From Alphaproteobacteria bacterium (lineage in GTDB: Bacteria > Pseudomonadota > Alphaproteobacteria > Micavibrionales > UBA2020), in NCBI GenBank assembly GCA_016794125.1, contig JAEUKT010000002.1, forward strand, positions 186,001 to 250,000: a stretch of 64,000 nt of DNA. The letters are read 5' to 3'. Shown here piece after piece: positions 26,506 to 36,358 of this stretch (position 1 is its first letter; every line of letters begins with the position of its first letter). The notes beneath the pieces are model-generated. The model searched no databases. It saw only the letters and a program-made list of their open reading frames with translations, and was not told where the DNA came from. The position numbers were made by a program, and so were the translations under genes.

Positions 26506-28910
26506 GTAAAAACAAAAATAATAACGGACCACGCAACAATAACCCGAACCATCCCGGCAAAAGAAATCGGCCGGACACAAAAAGCCGGAAGCCGAAAAAC
26601 CCGATGACGGGTGACGCTTCCGGCCTTCCCTCCCGCGAACAGCTGCAAAAACTCCTCGCCGAAAGCGACGGCCCGCTCAATAAACGCGAGCTGGCGCGCA
26701 TCCTGAATTTAAAAGGTCAGGACCGCATGCACCTGCGCCGCATGCTGAAGGAACTGACCGACGAAGGCGGGCTGGAGAAAGACAACCGCCGCGCCTACCG
26801 CCCCGCCAACGCGCTGCCCGACCGGCTGCTGATCGAAATCACCGGCATCGACCTTGACGGCGAATTGCGCGCGAAACCCGCCGACTGGCACGGCGCGCAC
26901 GCCCCGCCGCCCATCTATGTGATGGATGTGAAGCGCGAAGGCGGCGATTACAAGCCGGGCGACCGCGTGCTGGCGCGCATCCGCCGCGCCAATGAAACGG
27001 AATACGAAGCACGCGTCATCAAGACGCTGGAGAAGGAAGACAATGCGCAAGTCGTCGGCACGTTCAAGGCGTATCGCGACGGCGGCCATGTCTATCCGAC
27101 CGACAAGAAGAACAAGGAAGAATATTTTATTCCACCCGAACATCGCGGCGATTATAAAGACGGCGACCTTGTGATGGTCGAACCGCTGATCGGCCCGAAC
27201 CCCTTCGGCAGGTCGAAGAACCCCGCGAAGATCGTGCAGTTTTTAGGCCACAAGGACGATGTGCGGCTTATTAGCTTGATCGCCATCCATTCGCATGGCA
27301 TCCCGACCGTGTTTTCCAAAAAGACATTGGAAGAAGCGGCCAAGCTGAAGGAACCGACGCTGGAGGAAGGGCGCACAGATTTGCGCCATATTCCGCTGGT
27401 CACCATCGACGGCAGCGATGCGCGCGATTTCGACGATGCGGTATTTGCCGAACCCGACCCCGGGCATCCGGGCGGCTGGCATTTGATCGTCGCGATTGCC
27501 GACGTGTCATATTATGTGCGCCCCGGATCGGCGCTGGATAAAGACGCGTATGAGCGCGGCAATTCCACCTATTTCGCCGACCGCGTCGTGCCGATGCTGC
27601 CCGAAGAACTGTCGAACGACCTGTGTTCGCTGCGCCCGCATGTGAACCGTGCCTGCCTGGCCGTGCATATGCGCATCGACAAGGATGCGCGCCTGACCAG
27701 CTGGAAATTCGTGCGCGGATTGATGAAATCCGCCGCGCGGCTGACTTACGAGCAAGTGCAGGCGGCGCATGACGGCAACCCGGACGATACGACCGGCCCC
27801 TTGATGGACAAGGTCATCAAACCGCTCTATCAGGCCTATAGCCTGCTGAAACACGCCCGCGAACAGCGCGGCGCGCTGGAGCTGGATCTGCCGGAGCGCA
27901 AGGCGTTGATCGACGCGAAAGGTTTCCTGACCGCCGTTGTGCCGCGTGAACGCGTGGCCGCGCACCAGTTGATCGAGGAATTCATGATCCTCGCCAACGT
28001 CGCGGCGGCGGAGGCGCTGGAGAAGAAAAACGCGCCTTGCGTCTATCGTGTCCACGACCGCCCCGCCTATGACCGGCTGGAGGCGACGCGCGAATTCCTG
28101 AAAGAAATGGGCTATTCGCTGCCCAAATCCGACCAGCTGCAGCCCAAGGCGCTGAACCACATCCTGAAACTGTCGGCGGAGAAGGAAGACAAGCAGCTGG
28201 TGCATATGATGCTGCTGCGCACGCAAAGCGCGGCGGTCTATAGCCCCGACAACCTTGGCCATTTCGGCCTTGCATTGGAGCGTTACGCGCACTTCACATC
28301 CCCCATCCGCCGTTATGCGGATTTGCTGGTGCATCGTTCGTTGGTTCGCGCCTATGGTTTTGGCGCAGGCGGCATGACGGATGACGAAGCGGGCGACTTG
28401 CATGCCGCGGCGGAACATATTTCGCTGACCGAACGCCGGTCGATGGTGGCGGAGCGCGACGTGATGGACCGCTTCACCGCGCAGTTCCTGTCGAAAAACA
28501 TCGGCAAGGAATTCAAGGGCCGCGTCAACAGCGTGACCCATTTCGGCATTTTCGTGCAGCTGGATGAAACCGGCGCGGACGGCATCGTGCCGATGAGCCA
28601 CCTGCCCCGCGATTTTTACATCCATGACGAGAAACGCCACGCGCTGATTGGCAAGAACACCGGCCGCAGTTTCCGCCTGACCGATCCCGTGATCGTGCGC
28701 CTGATCGAGGCCGACCCGTTGCGCGGATCGACCGTGTTCGAAGTCATCGACGGCGGAGAGGCAGGCGGCAACAGCGCGCGCCCCGCGCATGGCCGCAACC
28801 GCGGGCAGAATTACCGCAAAAATGAAAAGCGTCGTGACGGCGGCAGCCGTGATAGAAACAGCGGCAGCCGCGGCGGGAAAAAAGGCGGCGGCAAGAAACG
28901 CCGCCGCTAA
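26502..28910 (+). CDS. rnr: Ribonuclease R
   Basis: An 802-residue RNase R (VacB), a 3'-5' exoribonuclease able to degrade structured RNA. It has an N-terminal winged-helix-like and cold-shock region and an RNB catalytic domain with DGSDARDFDD (about residues 303-312). An S1 domain (FKGRVNSVTHFGIFVQL) follows, and a Gly/Arg/Lys-rich tail ends the protein. The frame opens at TTG 26502 inside the topA stop; this coupled start gives an Asn/Lys/Pro-rich head. An ATG at 26604 (MTGDASGLPS) is an alternative. The family assignment is secure. Confidence 0.95.
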   Translation: MSKNKNNNGPRNNNPNHPGKRNRPDTKSRKPKNPMTGDASGLPSREQLQKLLAESDGPLNKRELARILNLKGQDRMHLRRMLKELTDEGGLEKDNRRAYRPANALPDRLLIEITGIDLDGELRAKPADWHGAHAPPPIYVMDVKREGGDYKPGDRVLARIRRANETEYEARVIKTLEKEDNAQVVGTFKAYRDGGHVYPTDKKNKEEYFIPPEHRGDYKDGDLVMVEPLIGPNPFGRSKNPAKIVQFLGHKDDVRLISLIAIHSHGIPTVFSKKTLEEAAKLKEPTLEEGRTDLRHIPLVTIDGSDARDFDDAVFAEPDPGHPGGWHLIVAIADVSYYVRPGSALDKDAYERGNSTYFADRVVPMLPEELSNDLCSLRPHVNRACLAVHMRIDKDARLTSWKFVRGLMKSAARLTYEQVQAAHDGNPDDTTGPLMDKVIKPLYQAYSLLKHAREQRGALELDLPERKALIDAKGFLTAVVPRERVAAHQLIEEFMILANVAAAEALEKKNAPCVYRVHDRPAYDRLEATREFLKEMGYSLPKSDQLQPKALNHILKLSAEKEDKQLVHMMLLRTQSAAVYSPDNLGHFGLALERYAHFTSPIRRYADLLVHRSLVRAYGFGAGGMTDDEAGDLHAAAEHISLTERRSMVAERDVMDRFTAQFLSKNIGKEFKGRVNSVTHFGIFVQLDETGADGIVPMSHLPRDFYIHDEKRHALIGKNTGRSFRLTDPVIVRLIEADPLRGSTVFEVIDGGEAGGNSARPAHGRNRGQNYRKNEKRRDGGSRDRNSGSRGGKKGGGKKRRR

Positions 28911-28913
28911 CGA

Positions 28914-30047
28914 CTATTCCTTGATCGGTGCCGGTTCGGCAAGCGCGACGGCGGGCGCGGCCTGCAATGTTGCCATCATCGCTTCGGGATGGTCGGCCGC
29001 CGTGACGCGGTTGCGGCCGGTTTTCTTGGATTTATAAAGCGCCTCGTCCGCGCGTTCGATGACGCGGGAAATGCTTTCGCCCGGCAGGTATTCGGCGACG
29101 CCCATCGACAGCGTGATGCGGCCGAGGTTTTCATTGCTGGTCTTGTTGACGACTTCTTTCGTCTCGACCGATCTGCGCAGCATCTCGCCGACCTTCATGC
29201 CGGCCGATAGCGGCGTTTCGGGCAGCAGCACCGAAAATTCCTCGCCGCCATAACGGGCGACGATGTCGCGGCCCTTGACGTTATCGACCAGCGTACGCGC
29301 GACCAGTTTCAAGACTTGGTCGCCTACCTGGTGGCCGTAGGTATCGTTGAACTTCTTGAAAAAGTCGATATCGATCATGATGAGGACCATCGGCGTCGCA
29401 TTCGCCGTCGATTCCTCGATCATGTCGAGAATATGTTTGTCGAAGGCCTTGCGGTTGGCAACGCCCGTCAGGCCGTCGGTCAGCGCCTCGCGCTTGACGT
29501 TGTCGAGGTTTTTCTTGAGCTCGCTCACCTGCTCAGACGACGTTTCCAGCTTGTTTTCCAGCTCCTGGTTTTTTTCAACCATGACCTTGGTTTCCTGCAG
29601 GATGCCGCTCACGACCGCGCCCAGATCCTCGATGCTGCGCGCTTTCGCGATTTTCTGGCTGACATCGCCCAGGTTTTCGCCGTATTCGACCGTCGCGTCC
29701 TGCACCGTGCCCATCATGCTGGCCAGTTCGGTGATGGCCTGCTGCACCTGGTCGCTGACCTTGCGCACGGCTTCGTCGCGCGCGCCCGGGCCCAGATAGC
29801 GTTTGTAAATCTTGTGGCAGGTGTTTTCGTCGAAGGCACCGGTATAGCTGTCCACGGCGCGCGTGATCTCGGGGTCGCCTTCGTAATAGCGGTACCAGAG
29901 CTCGTACAGCGGCGGGATCGGCTTGAGGTTCAGGCTTTCCAGTTTCTCCAGCGCGGAAATGGCAATGCTCTGCGCGCGCTCCAGGCTGTCTGGCGGCGTC
30001 GGCGCTTTGTGCGGCATTTCTTGTTTGCTGTCTTTTTTGGTAGCCAA
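28914..30047 (-). CDS. GGDEF-domain diguanylate cyclase
   Basis: A 377-residue predicted cytosolic cyclase making c-di-GMP from GTP. The N-terminal helical domain (LPPLYELWYRYYEG-like region about residue 42-58) is of the kind often seen in alphaproteobacterial GGDEF proteins. A coiled coil (about 130-185) leads into the GGDEF domain. The active-site motif is GGEEF at 267-271. The inhibitory I-site is degenerate: Lys258 replaces the Arg of RxxD. A Pro/Ala-rich tail ends the protein. The TTG at 30047 gives MATKKDSK; an ATG at 30017 is a possible alternative. Neither has a strong ribosome-binding site. Confidence 0.93.
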   Translation of the reverse strand: MATKKDSKQEMPHKAPTPPDSLERAQSIAISALEKLESLNLKPIPPLYELWYRYYEGDPEITRAVDSYTGAFDENTCHKIYKRYLGPGARDEAVRKVSDQVQQAITELASMMGTVQDATVEYGENLGDVSQKIAKARSIEDLGAVVSGILQETKVMVEKNQELENKLETSSEQVSELKKNLDNVKREALTDGLTGVANRKAFDKHILDMIEESTANATPMVLIMIDIDFFKKFNDTYGHQVGDQVLKLVARTLVDNVKGRDIVARYGGEEFSVLLPETPLSAGMKVGEMLRRSVETKEVVNKTSNENLGRITLSMGVAEYLPGESISRVIERADEALYKSKKTGRNRVTAADHPEAMMATLQAAPAVALAEPAPIKE

Positions 30048-30164
30048 GGTGGTGGGTTGCCTTTGAGGAATAGCCGATATCGACTCTTATTCTAAACGTA
30101 AAATAGCGAAGAAAACCTTTATTTTCTGCCGTCTTTGGCGGCAGATTCCGGAAACCAAGAATAG

Positions 30165-30746
30165 CTAAAGCTTGCCGCTCGCAACGCCGGGCTGCGACAG
30201 CTGGTCTGCCAGCGCACCACCGACATCTTCGGGCGCATCCACGACACGGAACAGCCCGCGATGCCAGCCCTGAGAAAAGCCCTTTGCAATCATATGGTCG
30301 ATTGTGGCCAGTAAAGGGTCATAAAAGCCAGAAATATTCACAAAAACGACCGGTTTTGCGTGTAAACCGCAATATTTCCACGTTAGAACCTCAAAAGCCT
30401 CGTCCAGCGTGCCAAAACCACCCGGCAAAATGACAAAACCGTCGGATTTTTCGACCATCATGCGTTTTCTGGTGTGAAAACTATCGACAATATGCATTTC
30501 GGTGACATCCTTGTTCAGGATTTCCTTTTCCTGCACATGGTCAGGGATAATGCCCACTACCTGACCGCCGCCATCGAAGCAGGCCTTGGCGACAAGCCCC
30601 ATCAGGCCCGCCTTGCCGCCGCCATAAACAAGGCGGATGCCGGCATGGGCCAGCAGCCCGCCCAGCTTGGTGGCCGCTTCCTTGAACACGGGGTCGACGT
30701 TTTCGGCCGTGCCGCAATAAACAGAAACTGATTTGATCATCGTCAT
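30165..30746 (-). CDS. LOG-family nucleoside 5'-monophosphate phosphoribohydrolase
   Basis: A 193-residue Rossmann-fold protein of the TIGR00730/LOG family, whose members release bases from nucleoside monophosphates (cytokinin-activating or general purine type). GGGKAGLMG and the catalytic PGGFGTLDEAFE, with the Arg/Glu pair, are present. A longer frame reaches 30842, but MTMIKSVSVYCG at 30746 is the usual family start. The gene is monocistronic and divergent from psd. Confidence 0.92.
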   Translation of the reverse strand: MTMIKSVSVYCGTAENVDPVFKEAATKLGGLLAHAGIRLVYGGGKAGLMGLVAKACFDGGGQVVGIIPDHVQEKEILNKDVTEMHIVDSFHTRKRMMVEKSDGFVILPGGFGTLDEAFEVLTWKYCGLHAKPVVFVNISGFYDPLLATIDHMIAKGFSQGWHRGLFRVVDAPEDVGGALADQLSQPGVASGKL

Positions 30747-30908
30747 ACCGGCACGATAGAAAGAAGCCTGCGGGCTGTCCACCGGAATATCTGCGTTATG
30801 TGAAGTAAATAATCCTTGTTTCCAAACCATTCCGCAGCACAATACGCCCCTGCCGCAGGCTACAATATGCGGCTGCCTGTTTATGCCGACCGTTTATAAG
30901 GAAAGAAA

Positions 30909-31673
30909 ATGAGCGACCTGCTGCCCCTGATCAAAAAAGTCCTGTTCGTGCCGATTCATCCGGCCGGTTATCCGTTTATCGGGATTTTCGCCGTTGTGAC
31001 ATTGCTGCTGGCGATGGTCTGGGCGCCGTTCGGCTTCATCGGACTGGTGCTGACTTTGTGGTGCGTTTATTTCTTCCGCAACCCGCTGCGCTACACGCCT
31101 GTGCGCGAAGGCCTGATCATTTCCCCCGGCGACGGCATCGTGAGCCTGATCCAGGAAGTGCCGCTGCCGCCTGAACTCGACGACGTGAAGGCGCAAAGCG
31201 GCCAGGTGACCGGCGACGCGCTGCTGGACGCCGCCACCACAACGCGCGTCAGCGTGTTCCTGAACGTGTTCGACGTGCATGTGAACCGCTCCCCCGCCGA
31301 TGGCGAAGTACGCAAGGTTGTCTATCACCCCGGCAAGTTCCTGTCCGCCGACCTTGACAAAGCGAGCATCGAAAACGAACGCTCGACCGTTTTGCTGAAA
31401 ATGAAGGATTATCCGTCGTCGATCGTCTTCGTGCAGATCGCGGGATTCGTTGCGCGCCGTATCATCAATAAATCGGTCGCGGGCCAGCAAATGCGCGCGG
31501 GCGACATCTACGGCCTGATCCGCTTCGGCAGCCGCGTCGATATCTACCTGCCGCCGGGCGTTGCCCCGCTCGTCAGCGTCGGCCAGCGCATGGTCGGCGG
31601 CGAAAGCGTGATCGCCGATGTGCATGCGAAAGAGCCTGCCCGCATCGCGGAATGCCGCAACCCCGCCCAATAA
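30909..31673 (+). CDS. psd: Phosphatidylserine decarboxylase proenzyme
   Basis: A 254-residue short-form Psd that makes phosphatidylethanolamine. Two N-terminal hydrophobic segments anchor it. NVFDVHVNRSPADG is the conserved catalytic region. Autocleavage to form the pyruvoyl group is expected between Gly207 and Ser208 in RFGSRVD. A strong AAGGAAAG site precedes the ATG. It lies 9 bases upstream of pssA; together they give the two steps from CDP-diacylglycerol to phosphatidylethanolamine. Confidence 0.97.
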   Translation: MSDLLPLIKKVLFVPIHPAGYPFIGIFAVVTLLLAMVWAPFGFIGLVLTLWCVYFFRNPLRYTPVREGLIISPGDGIVSLIQEVPLPPELDDVKAQSGQVTGDALLDAATTTRVSVFLNVFDVHVNRSPADGEVRKVVYHPGKFLSADLDKASIENERSTVLLKMKDYPSSIVFVQIAGFVARRIINKSVAGQQMRAGDIYGLIRFGSRVDIYLPPGVAPLVSVGQRMVGGESVIADVHAKEPARIAECRNPAQ

Positions 31674-31682
31674 GGCCTCATC

Positions 31683-32501
31683 ATGGAAAAGACCGCCCGC
31701 CCCAAAAAGCTGCCGCTGCATAAAATGATCCCCAACATCCTGACGCTGGCCGCGATGGGCTGCGGCATGACGTCGATCAAGTTTGCGATCGCGGAGAGAT
31801 GGGAAATGGCGGTGCTGGCGATCGTGGTCGCGGCCTTCATGGACGCATTCGACGGCGCGGCGGCGCGGCTGTTAAAGGCGCAGAGCAAGCTGGGGGCGGA
31901 GCTGGACAGCTTTTCCGACTTCGTGAATTTCGGCGTGGCACCCGCGATCATCGTCTATCTGTGGACGCTCGACAACCTGCCGCGCTGGGGCTGGCCGGTG
32001 GCGCTGGTGTTCGCGATGGCGGTCGCGCTGCGCCTGGCGAAATTCAACATCCTGTCGGACGACAAGGACCCGAACGACCCGCTGAGCAAGTATTTCGTGG
32101 GCGTGCCGTCGCCGCTGGGCGCGGGTCTTGCGATCTTCCCGATGATCATCGGCTTCATGGCAGACAAGCGCAACGATTTCGAATCCGCCGCCCTGCATTA
32201 TTTGCGCGACCCGCAGCTGATCGGGCTGTGGCTGCTGGTGGTGGCCGGTATGATGGTGAGCAATTTCCCGACGCTGTCGAGCAAGCAGATCCGCATTCCC
32301 GTGCGCATGAAGATGCCGCTGCTGGCGTTCTGCGGCGTGTTCATCGCCTGCCTGATCAACGAGCCGTGGCCGACGCTGACGGCGCTGGCGATCGTCTACC
32401 TGATTTCGCTGCCGTTCGGCATCGCGCATTACAACCGCAAGGCGCGGTCGCTCGCCAAAGGCGAGAAAGACACCGACCATGAAGACGGCGACGACGATTA
32501 A
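31683..32501 (+). CDS. pssA: CDP-diacylglycerol-serine O-phosphatidyltransferase
   Basis: A 272-residue membrane enzyme of the CDP-alcohol phosphatidyltransferase family, making phosphatidylserine for Psd. The family motif DGx2ARx8Gx3Dx3D is visible as DGAAARLLKAQSKLGAELD followed by SFSD. About six to eight membrane segments precede a charged Asp/Lys tail. It is in an operon with psd and runs convergently with the 32515 gene. Confidence 0.96.
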   Translation: MEKTARPKKLPLHKMIPNILTLAAMGCGMTSIKFAIAERWEMAVLAIVVAAFMDAFDGAAARLLKAQSKLGAELDSFSDFVNFGVAPAIIVYLWTLDNLPRWGWPVALVFAMAVALRLAKFNILSDDKDPNDPLSKYFVGVPSPLGAGLAIFPMIIGFMADKRNDFESAALHYLRDPQLIGLWLLVVAGMMVSNFPTLSSKQIRIPVRMKMPLLAFCGVFIACLINEPWPTLTALAIVYLISLPFGIAHYNRKARSLAKGEKDTDHEDGDDD

Positions 32502-32514
32502 TCGCTGACCGTTA

Positions 32515-33261
32515 TTATGTGGGCTGTCCGGGCTGGCCCGGGCCGTTTTGCGTGGCGGCGGAGACCAGCGGCTTCAGTTTCGCCTTGGTCTGCGTGCTGC
32601 CCTGCGCCATCACCTGGTTTTGCAAGCCGGTGTCCAGCGTCTTGAACTTGTCCTTGAACTGGTCCATGTCGGAAAGCGTGCCGGAAATGATCGCGTCGGT
32701 ATGCGGCTTTTCTTTTTCCGCCTGAACGCTGGTATGCGCTTCGTAAATCGTGCCGAGGCCGAAACCGCGCAGCAGCGATTTGTCCTGCTTCAGCAGCGTG
32801 GGCAGGTGCGCCATGCTCATTTTCAGCAGGTTCAGTTCTTCGACGAAATCGCGGCTGTTCGCTTCCGATCCGTTTTTCATGCCCTTGCGCTTGCCCGCCC
32901 ATGCGGCGTTCACGACGGCGTATTTCGACTTGATGACGTTGCGGTCCAGTTTATGACCCATCGCGTCGGTCGTGGACAGCATCTGCTGCAATGTCTGCGT
33001 ACCTTTTTTGCGGCGCGGTCCACCGCCTGCGAACATGGAACCCGAGGCGCTTTCCTGTTTGGGCGTATCTTCGGAGCGCAGGCTGGTCATTGCGCCCATG
33101 AAATCGTTAGAGCGCTCTGCGCCCTTCATCATCGTCATGGCGCTTGTGAAGCTGCTCATGTTGTGTTTCACCGCGCCGTCGATCGCGCCGTTGATGGCTG
33201 CGTCTTTCTGCTGCAGGTCTTCGGGTTTGGTTTGCTGGTTGCCAACGCCTAAATCCGACAT
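32515..33261 (-). CDS. Unknown Gln/Lys/Met-rich soluble protein
   Basis: A 248-residue protein without a signal peptide or membrane helix. It is polar, rich in Gln, Lys, Thr and Met, with several short helices (for example LLKMSMAHLPTLLKQDKSLL) and a Gly/Pro/Gln-rich tail. A GGA-type ribosome-binding site precedes the ATG. The following gene (33476-34069) has a comparable disordered-plus-helical build, and the two may belong together. Family not recognised. Confidence 0.75.
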   Translation of the reverse strand: MSDLGVGNQQTKPEDLQQKDAAINGAIDGAVKHNMSSFTSAMTMMKGAERSNDFMGAMTSLRSEDTPKQESASGSMFAGGGPRRKKGTQTLQQMLSTTDAMGHKLDRNVIKSKYAVVNAAWAGKRKGMKNGSEANSRDFVEELNLLKMSMAHLPTLLKQDKSLLRGFGLGTIYEAHTSVQAEKEKPHTDAIISGTLSDMDQFKDKFKTLDTGLQNQVMAQGSTQTKAKLKPLVSAATQNGPGQPGQPT

Positions 33262-33475
33262 GCTCTTTTTCCTTTGTTAAGCCGTTAAAATCTAACGCCT
33301 TTTGATGTTCTTTTAGTGTAGCACTAATATACTGCGGATTGCTTAATTTATGACTAATAAAATAGCTAACCCATTGACTGAACAGCTATAATATTATGGT
33401 CATAATATCACAGAAATGCCGTCATGTACCGCGAATCCGTTAAAAAGCGATTCTTATATAGTCTGGTTCCAAGGG

Positions 33476-34069
33476 TTACAGCTTGGGCGCGGAGGACGGT
33501 TTCTTGAGCGCATTGGGGTGCATGCGCAGAAACTGCTCGCCATCCTCGTGCCCCTGCCCCAGCGATTTTTCAAGACGGAGCAGAGAATTGAACTGGCGTT
33601 CGCGCGCATAGCGCAACCGGCCGAGTTCCGTCAGCAGCTGCAGCGGAATTTTGCCGAGCGACATCAGCGCGGCAATCGTTGTCTTGGCAGCCGACTGTTT
33701 TGGCGCAGAGGCGAATTTGCTTTGCACGGGCGTCGCGTCATTCGCCGCGACCTTCATGCTGCGGCGTTTATCCATGTAGCTTTGCGGCATCAGCGATTGC
33801 GAAGCGCCGCCCTGCTTGCCCAATGAAATCACGGGCTGGCCGGGGAAGAACGCCGATACGCGCGCACCCGCGAATTTCGATTTCGCGTTGCGGGCAGGCG
33901 TTGCCATGAAAGAGGAAACGGCAGCAGCAGGCGCAGCTGCGTTTACACGCGGCGCGGGTGCCGCATTGTTCACATCGTCTTCGATGTCATGTTCAAGGTC
34001 ATGCTCCAGCTTGTCGAGGTCGCTGAGCGTAGATTCTTCTTCGATCTTGCCAAGGCGGTTGAGTTGCAT
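33476..34069 (-). CDS. Unknown low-complexity protein
   Basis: A 197-residue protein, Ala/Ser/Pro-rich in the middle (about 45-140) with an acidic N-terminus (HDLEHDIEDDVNN) and a basic helical C-terminal part (LGRLRYARERQFNSLLRLEK). No signal peptide or membrane segment. The ATG at 34069 is chosen over the longer frame because GGAG lies 8 bases upstream. Upstream of the next gene (33262-33475) I see only AT-rich sequence. No family recognised. Confidence 0.75.
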   Translation of the reverse strand: MQLNRLGKIEEESTLSDLDKLEHDLEHDIEDDVNNAAPAPRVNAAAPAAAVSSFMATPARNAKSKFAGARVSAFFPGQPVISLGKQGGASQSLMPQSYMDKRRSMKVAANDATPVQSKFASAPKQSAAKTTIAALMSLGKIPLQLLTELGRLRYARERQFNSLLRLEKSLGQGHEDGEQFLRMHPNALKKPSSAPKL

Positions 34070-34140
34070 AGCCCGACTCCAAAGATGTAAACAGGCCAAT
34101 AGTCTATCGCCGGTTTTGAAAACGGGGAAGCGGAATCGTC

Positions 34141-35673
34141 TTAAGCCGCCCGCGCGGTGTCCTGCCGCAGCCGGCGGTAACTGAGCGCCTCGGCAATATG
34201 CGTCGCATGTATTTGTTCCGCCAGCGAAAGATCGGCAATCGTACGGGCCACGCGCAGCACGCGGTGATAGCCGCGGGCCGACAATTTCATCTTTTCAGCG
34301 GCTTCGGTCAGCAGTTTTTGCGCCGGTGCTTCGAGCGGCGCGATGCGCGTTAATATATCGCCATCCGCATCGGCATTGGTCAGCAGATGTGCGGGCGCGC
34401 CCATATCGCGCAGGCGGTCGGTCTGTATCTGGCGCGCGCGATCGACGCGCAAGGCAACCGTCGCCGAATTTTCACGCGGCGGCGGCAGCGACAGATCAGA
34501 TGCCTTGACCGCCGGCACATCGATATGGATGTCGATACGGTCGAACACGGGGCCCGAAATTTTCGCCTGGTAATCGGCGACGCATTTGGGCGCTTTGCCG
34601 CAGGCAAGGCCGGGATCGGCGACATGGCCGCAACGGCACGGGTTCATGGCGGCCACCAGCTGGAATTTCGCGGGGAAAGTTACATGGTAATTCGCGCGAC
34701 TGACCAGCGCGCGGCGGGTTTCGAGCGGCTGGCGCAGCGCCTCCAATGCCTGACGCTGGAATTCGGGCAGTTCGTCGAGGAACAATACGCCGTGATGCGC
34801 CAGCGAAATTTCACCGGGCTTGGCGCGCATGCCGCCGCCGATGATGGCGGGCGTGGATGCCGTGTGATGCGGATCGCGGAAGGGGCGCGTTTGAATCAAG
34901 CGCCCGCCCTCCAGCTGCCCCGCAATCGAATGGATCATGGAAACTTCAAGCGCTTCGGCGGGAGAGAGCGGCGGCAGGATGCCGGGCAGCCGCGCGGCCA
35001 GCATCGATTTTCCGGAGCCGGGCGGCCCCATCATCAAAAGGTTGTGGCCGCCGGCCGCTGCAATTTCGAGCGCGCGTTTCGCGCTTTCCTGACCCTTCAC
35101 ATCGGCAAGATCAAGGCGCTGTGTGTTGTCATTGGCCATCACCGCCTGCGGGCGCGTCAGCACTTGCGTGCCTTTCATATGGTTGAGCAGCGCGACAAGG
35201 TTGGCGGGCGCAAGCACTTCTAGGTCGCCCGCCCAGACCGCCTCACCGCCGCAAGCCTCAGGGCAGATGATGCCGCGTTCATTGGCCGATGCCGAAATCG
35301 CGGCGGGCAACACGCCCGCAACCGCGCGGATCGAACCATCGAGCGACAATTCGCCCAGCACCGTGTAATGCGACAATTCTTCGCCCGGAAAAACGCCCAT
35401 CGCCGCCAGCACACCGAGCGCGATCGGCAAATCGAAATGGCTGCCCTCTTTCAACACATCGGCAGGGGCAAGGTTGACGGTCACGCGTTTCGCGGGGATC
35501 GACAACCCGATAGCATGGATCGCGGCGCGCACCCGTTCACGGCTTTCACCGACGGCTTTATCCGGCAATCCGACGATATTGAATTGCGGCAGCCCCGGCG
35601 AAATCTGCACCTCGACATCAATGTCGAGGACTTCCACGCCCTGAAAGGCGACTGTGCCGACGCGCTGAACCAC
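34141..35673 (-). CDS. comM: YifB/ComM-family Mg-chelatase-like AAA+ ATPase
   Basis: A 510-residue ComM, a hexameric branch-migration helicase that promotes integration of transformed DNA. An N-terminal Lon-protease-like S5 fold (PQFNIVGLPDKAVGESRERV) is followed by the Mg-chelatase ATPase domain with Walker A GPPGSGKSMLA. Further motifs are VLFLDELPEF and a zinc-type cysteine set (NPCRCGHVADPGLACGKAPKC). The C-terminal Mg_chelatase_C domain is present. With dprA in the same window it suggests natural transformation machinery. Confidence 0.95.
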   Translation of the reverse strand: MVQRVGTVAFQGVEVLDIDVEVQISPGLPQFNIVGLPDKAVGESRERVRAAIHAIGLSIPAKRVTVNLAPADVLKEGSHFDLPIALGVLAAMGVFPGEELSHYTVLGELSLDGSIRAVAGVLPAAISASANERGIICPEACGGEAVWAGDLEVLAPANLVALLNHMKGTQVLTRPQAVMANDNTQRLDLADVKGQESAKRALEIAAAGGHNLLMMGPPGSGKSMLAARLPGILPPLSPAEALEVSMIHSIAGQLEGGRLIQTRPFRDPHHTASTPAIIGGGMRAKPGEISLAHHGVLFLDELPEFQRQALEALRQPLETRRALVSRANYHVTFPAKFQLVAAMNPCRCGHVADPGLACGKAPKCVADYQAKISGPVFDRIDIHIDVPAVKASDLSLPPPRENSATVALRVDRARQIQTDRLRDMGAPAHLLTNADADGDILTRIAPLEAPAQKLLTEAAEKMKLSARGYHRVLRVARTIADLSLAEQIHATHIAEALSYRRLRQDTARAA

Positions 35674-35769
35674 GAGAGAATCTGCCCCTGCTTTTTCTGG
35701 AATATCGGGATATTTGTACCCTAAATGTTCCGCTTGGTAAAGCCTTTACCAAAAGCAGGGGCTGTATTC

Positions 35770-36072
35770 CTATTTTCTGGTGATTGCTGCCAGCTTTACA
35801 TGCCCTTTGCTCAGTTTAAAGCACGCCTCCATTTCCGCACCCCCCGCAGCGGGCTTCACATCGAGGCAAAACTGGCTTTGCTTGCCGTTTTCATCCGAGA
35901 CAAGCCGCGAAAAATTGGTATCGACGAGACCCATTTGCGACAGCAATGCGTCTGTTTCTTTAATAATCTGCGCAGCATCGGGTTCGGGGGCCGGCTGTTG
36001 CAGCATGGAATAGCCGCCAACGGCTACTGCGGCAAAAGCGCCGGTAAGTGCAAGGTTTTTCAGGAACGCCAT
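35770..36072 (-). CDS. Small exported or anchored protein, unknown
   Basis: A 100-residue protein with an N-terminal hydrophobic segment (about residues 5-22, LALTGAFAAVAVGGYSML) and a small domain with two cysteines (FCLDVKP and EACFKLSK) likely to form a disulfide. A good GGAGG site sets the ATG at 36072 rather than the frame's first codon at 36084. Possibly a periplasmic protein tethered to the inner membrane. Confidence 0.75.
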   Translation of the reverse strand: MAFLKNLALTGAFAAVAVGGYSMLQQPAPEPDAAQIIKETDALLSQMGLVDTNFSRLVSDENGKQSQFCLDVKPAAGGAEMEACFKLSKGHVKLAAITRK

Positions 36073-36358
36073 ATCATCCTCCATTGTTTAATCAGGGTGA
36101 TGTTCGGGCATGGCGGGTTTGGAAAATCTTGAAACACGACAACCCTGAACATCGTTCATGGCTGTTATGGCAGCTCGTGCTGTGCTTTCTCAGGTGTGAA
36201 ACAGATCTCAAAAACCACGCTGTCACAAGATGCACGCTGCGGGATGATCATGACGCAACTCATGCATTATGTCAAGTAATTTTTAAAGTAACAAATCCTG
36301 CCAGCACAACGAACAGGTTTAAGCTGGTGTATATTGCCGGAGTCACAAGGAGAAAATC

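Noticed and set aside
27507-28790. A 427-residue frame opposite rnr
   Set aside because: Antisense shadow of a secure gene.
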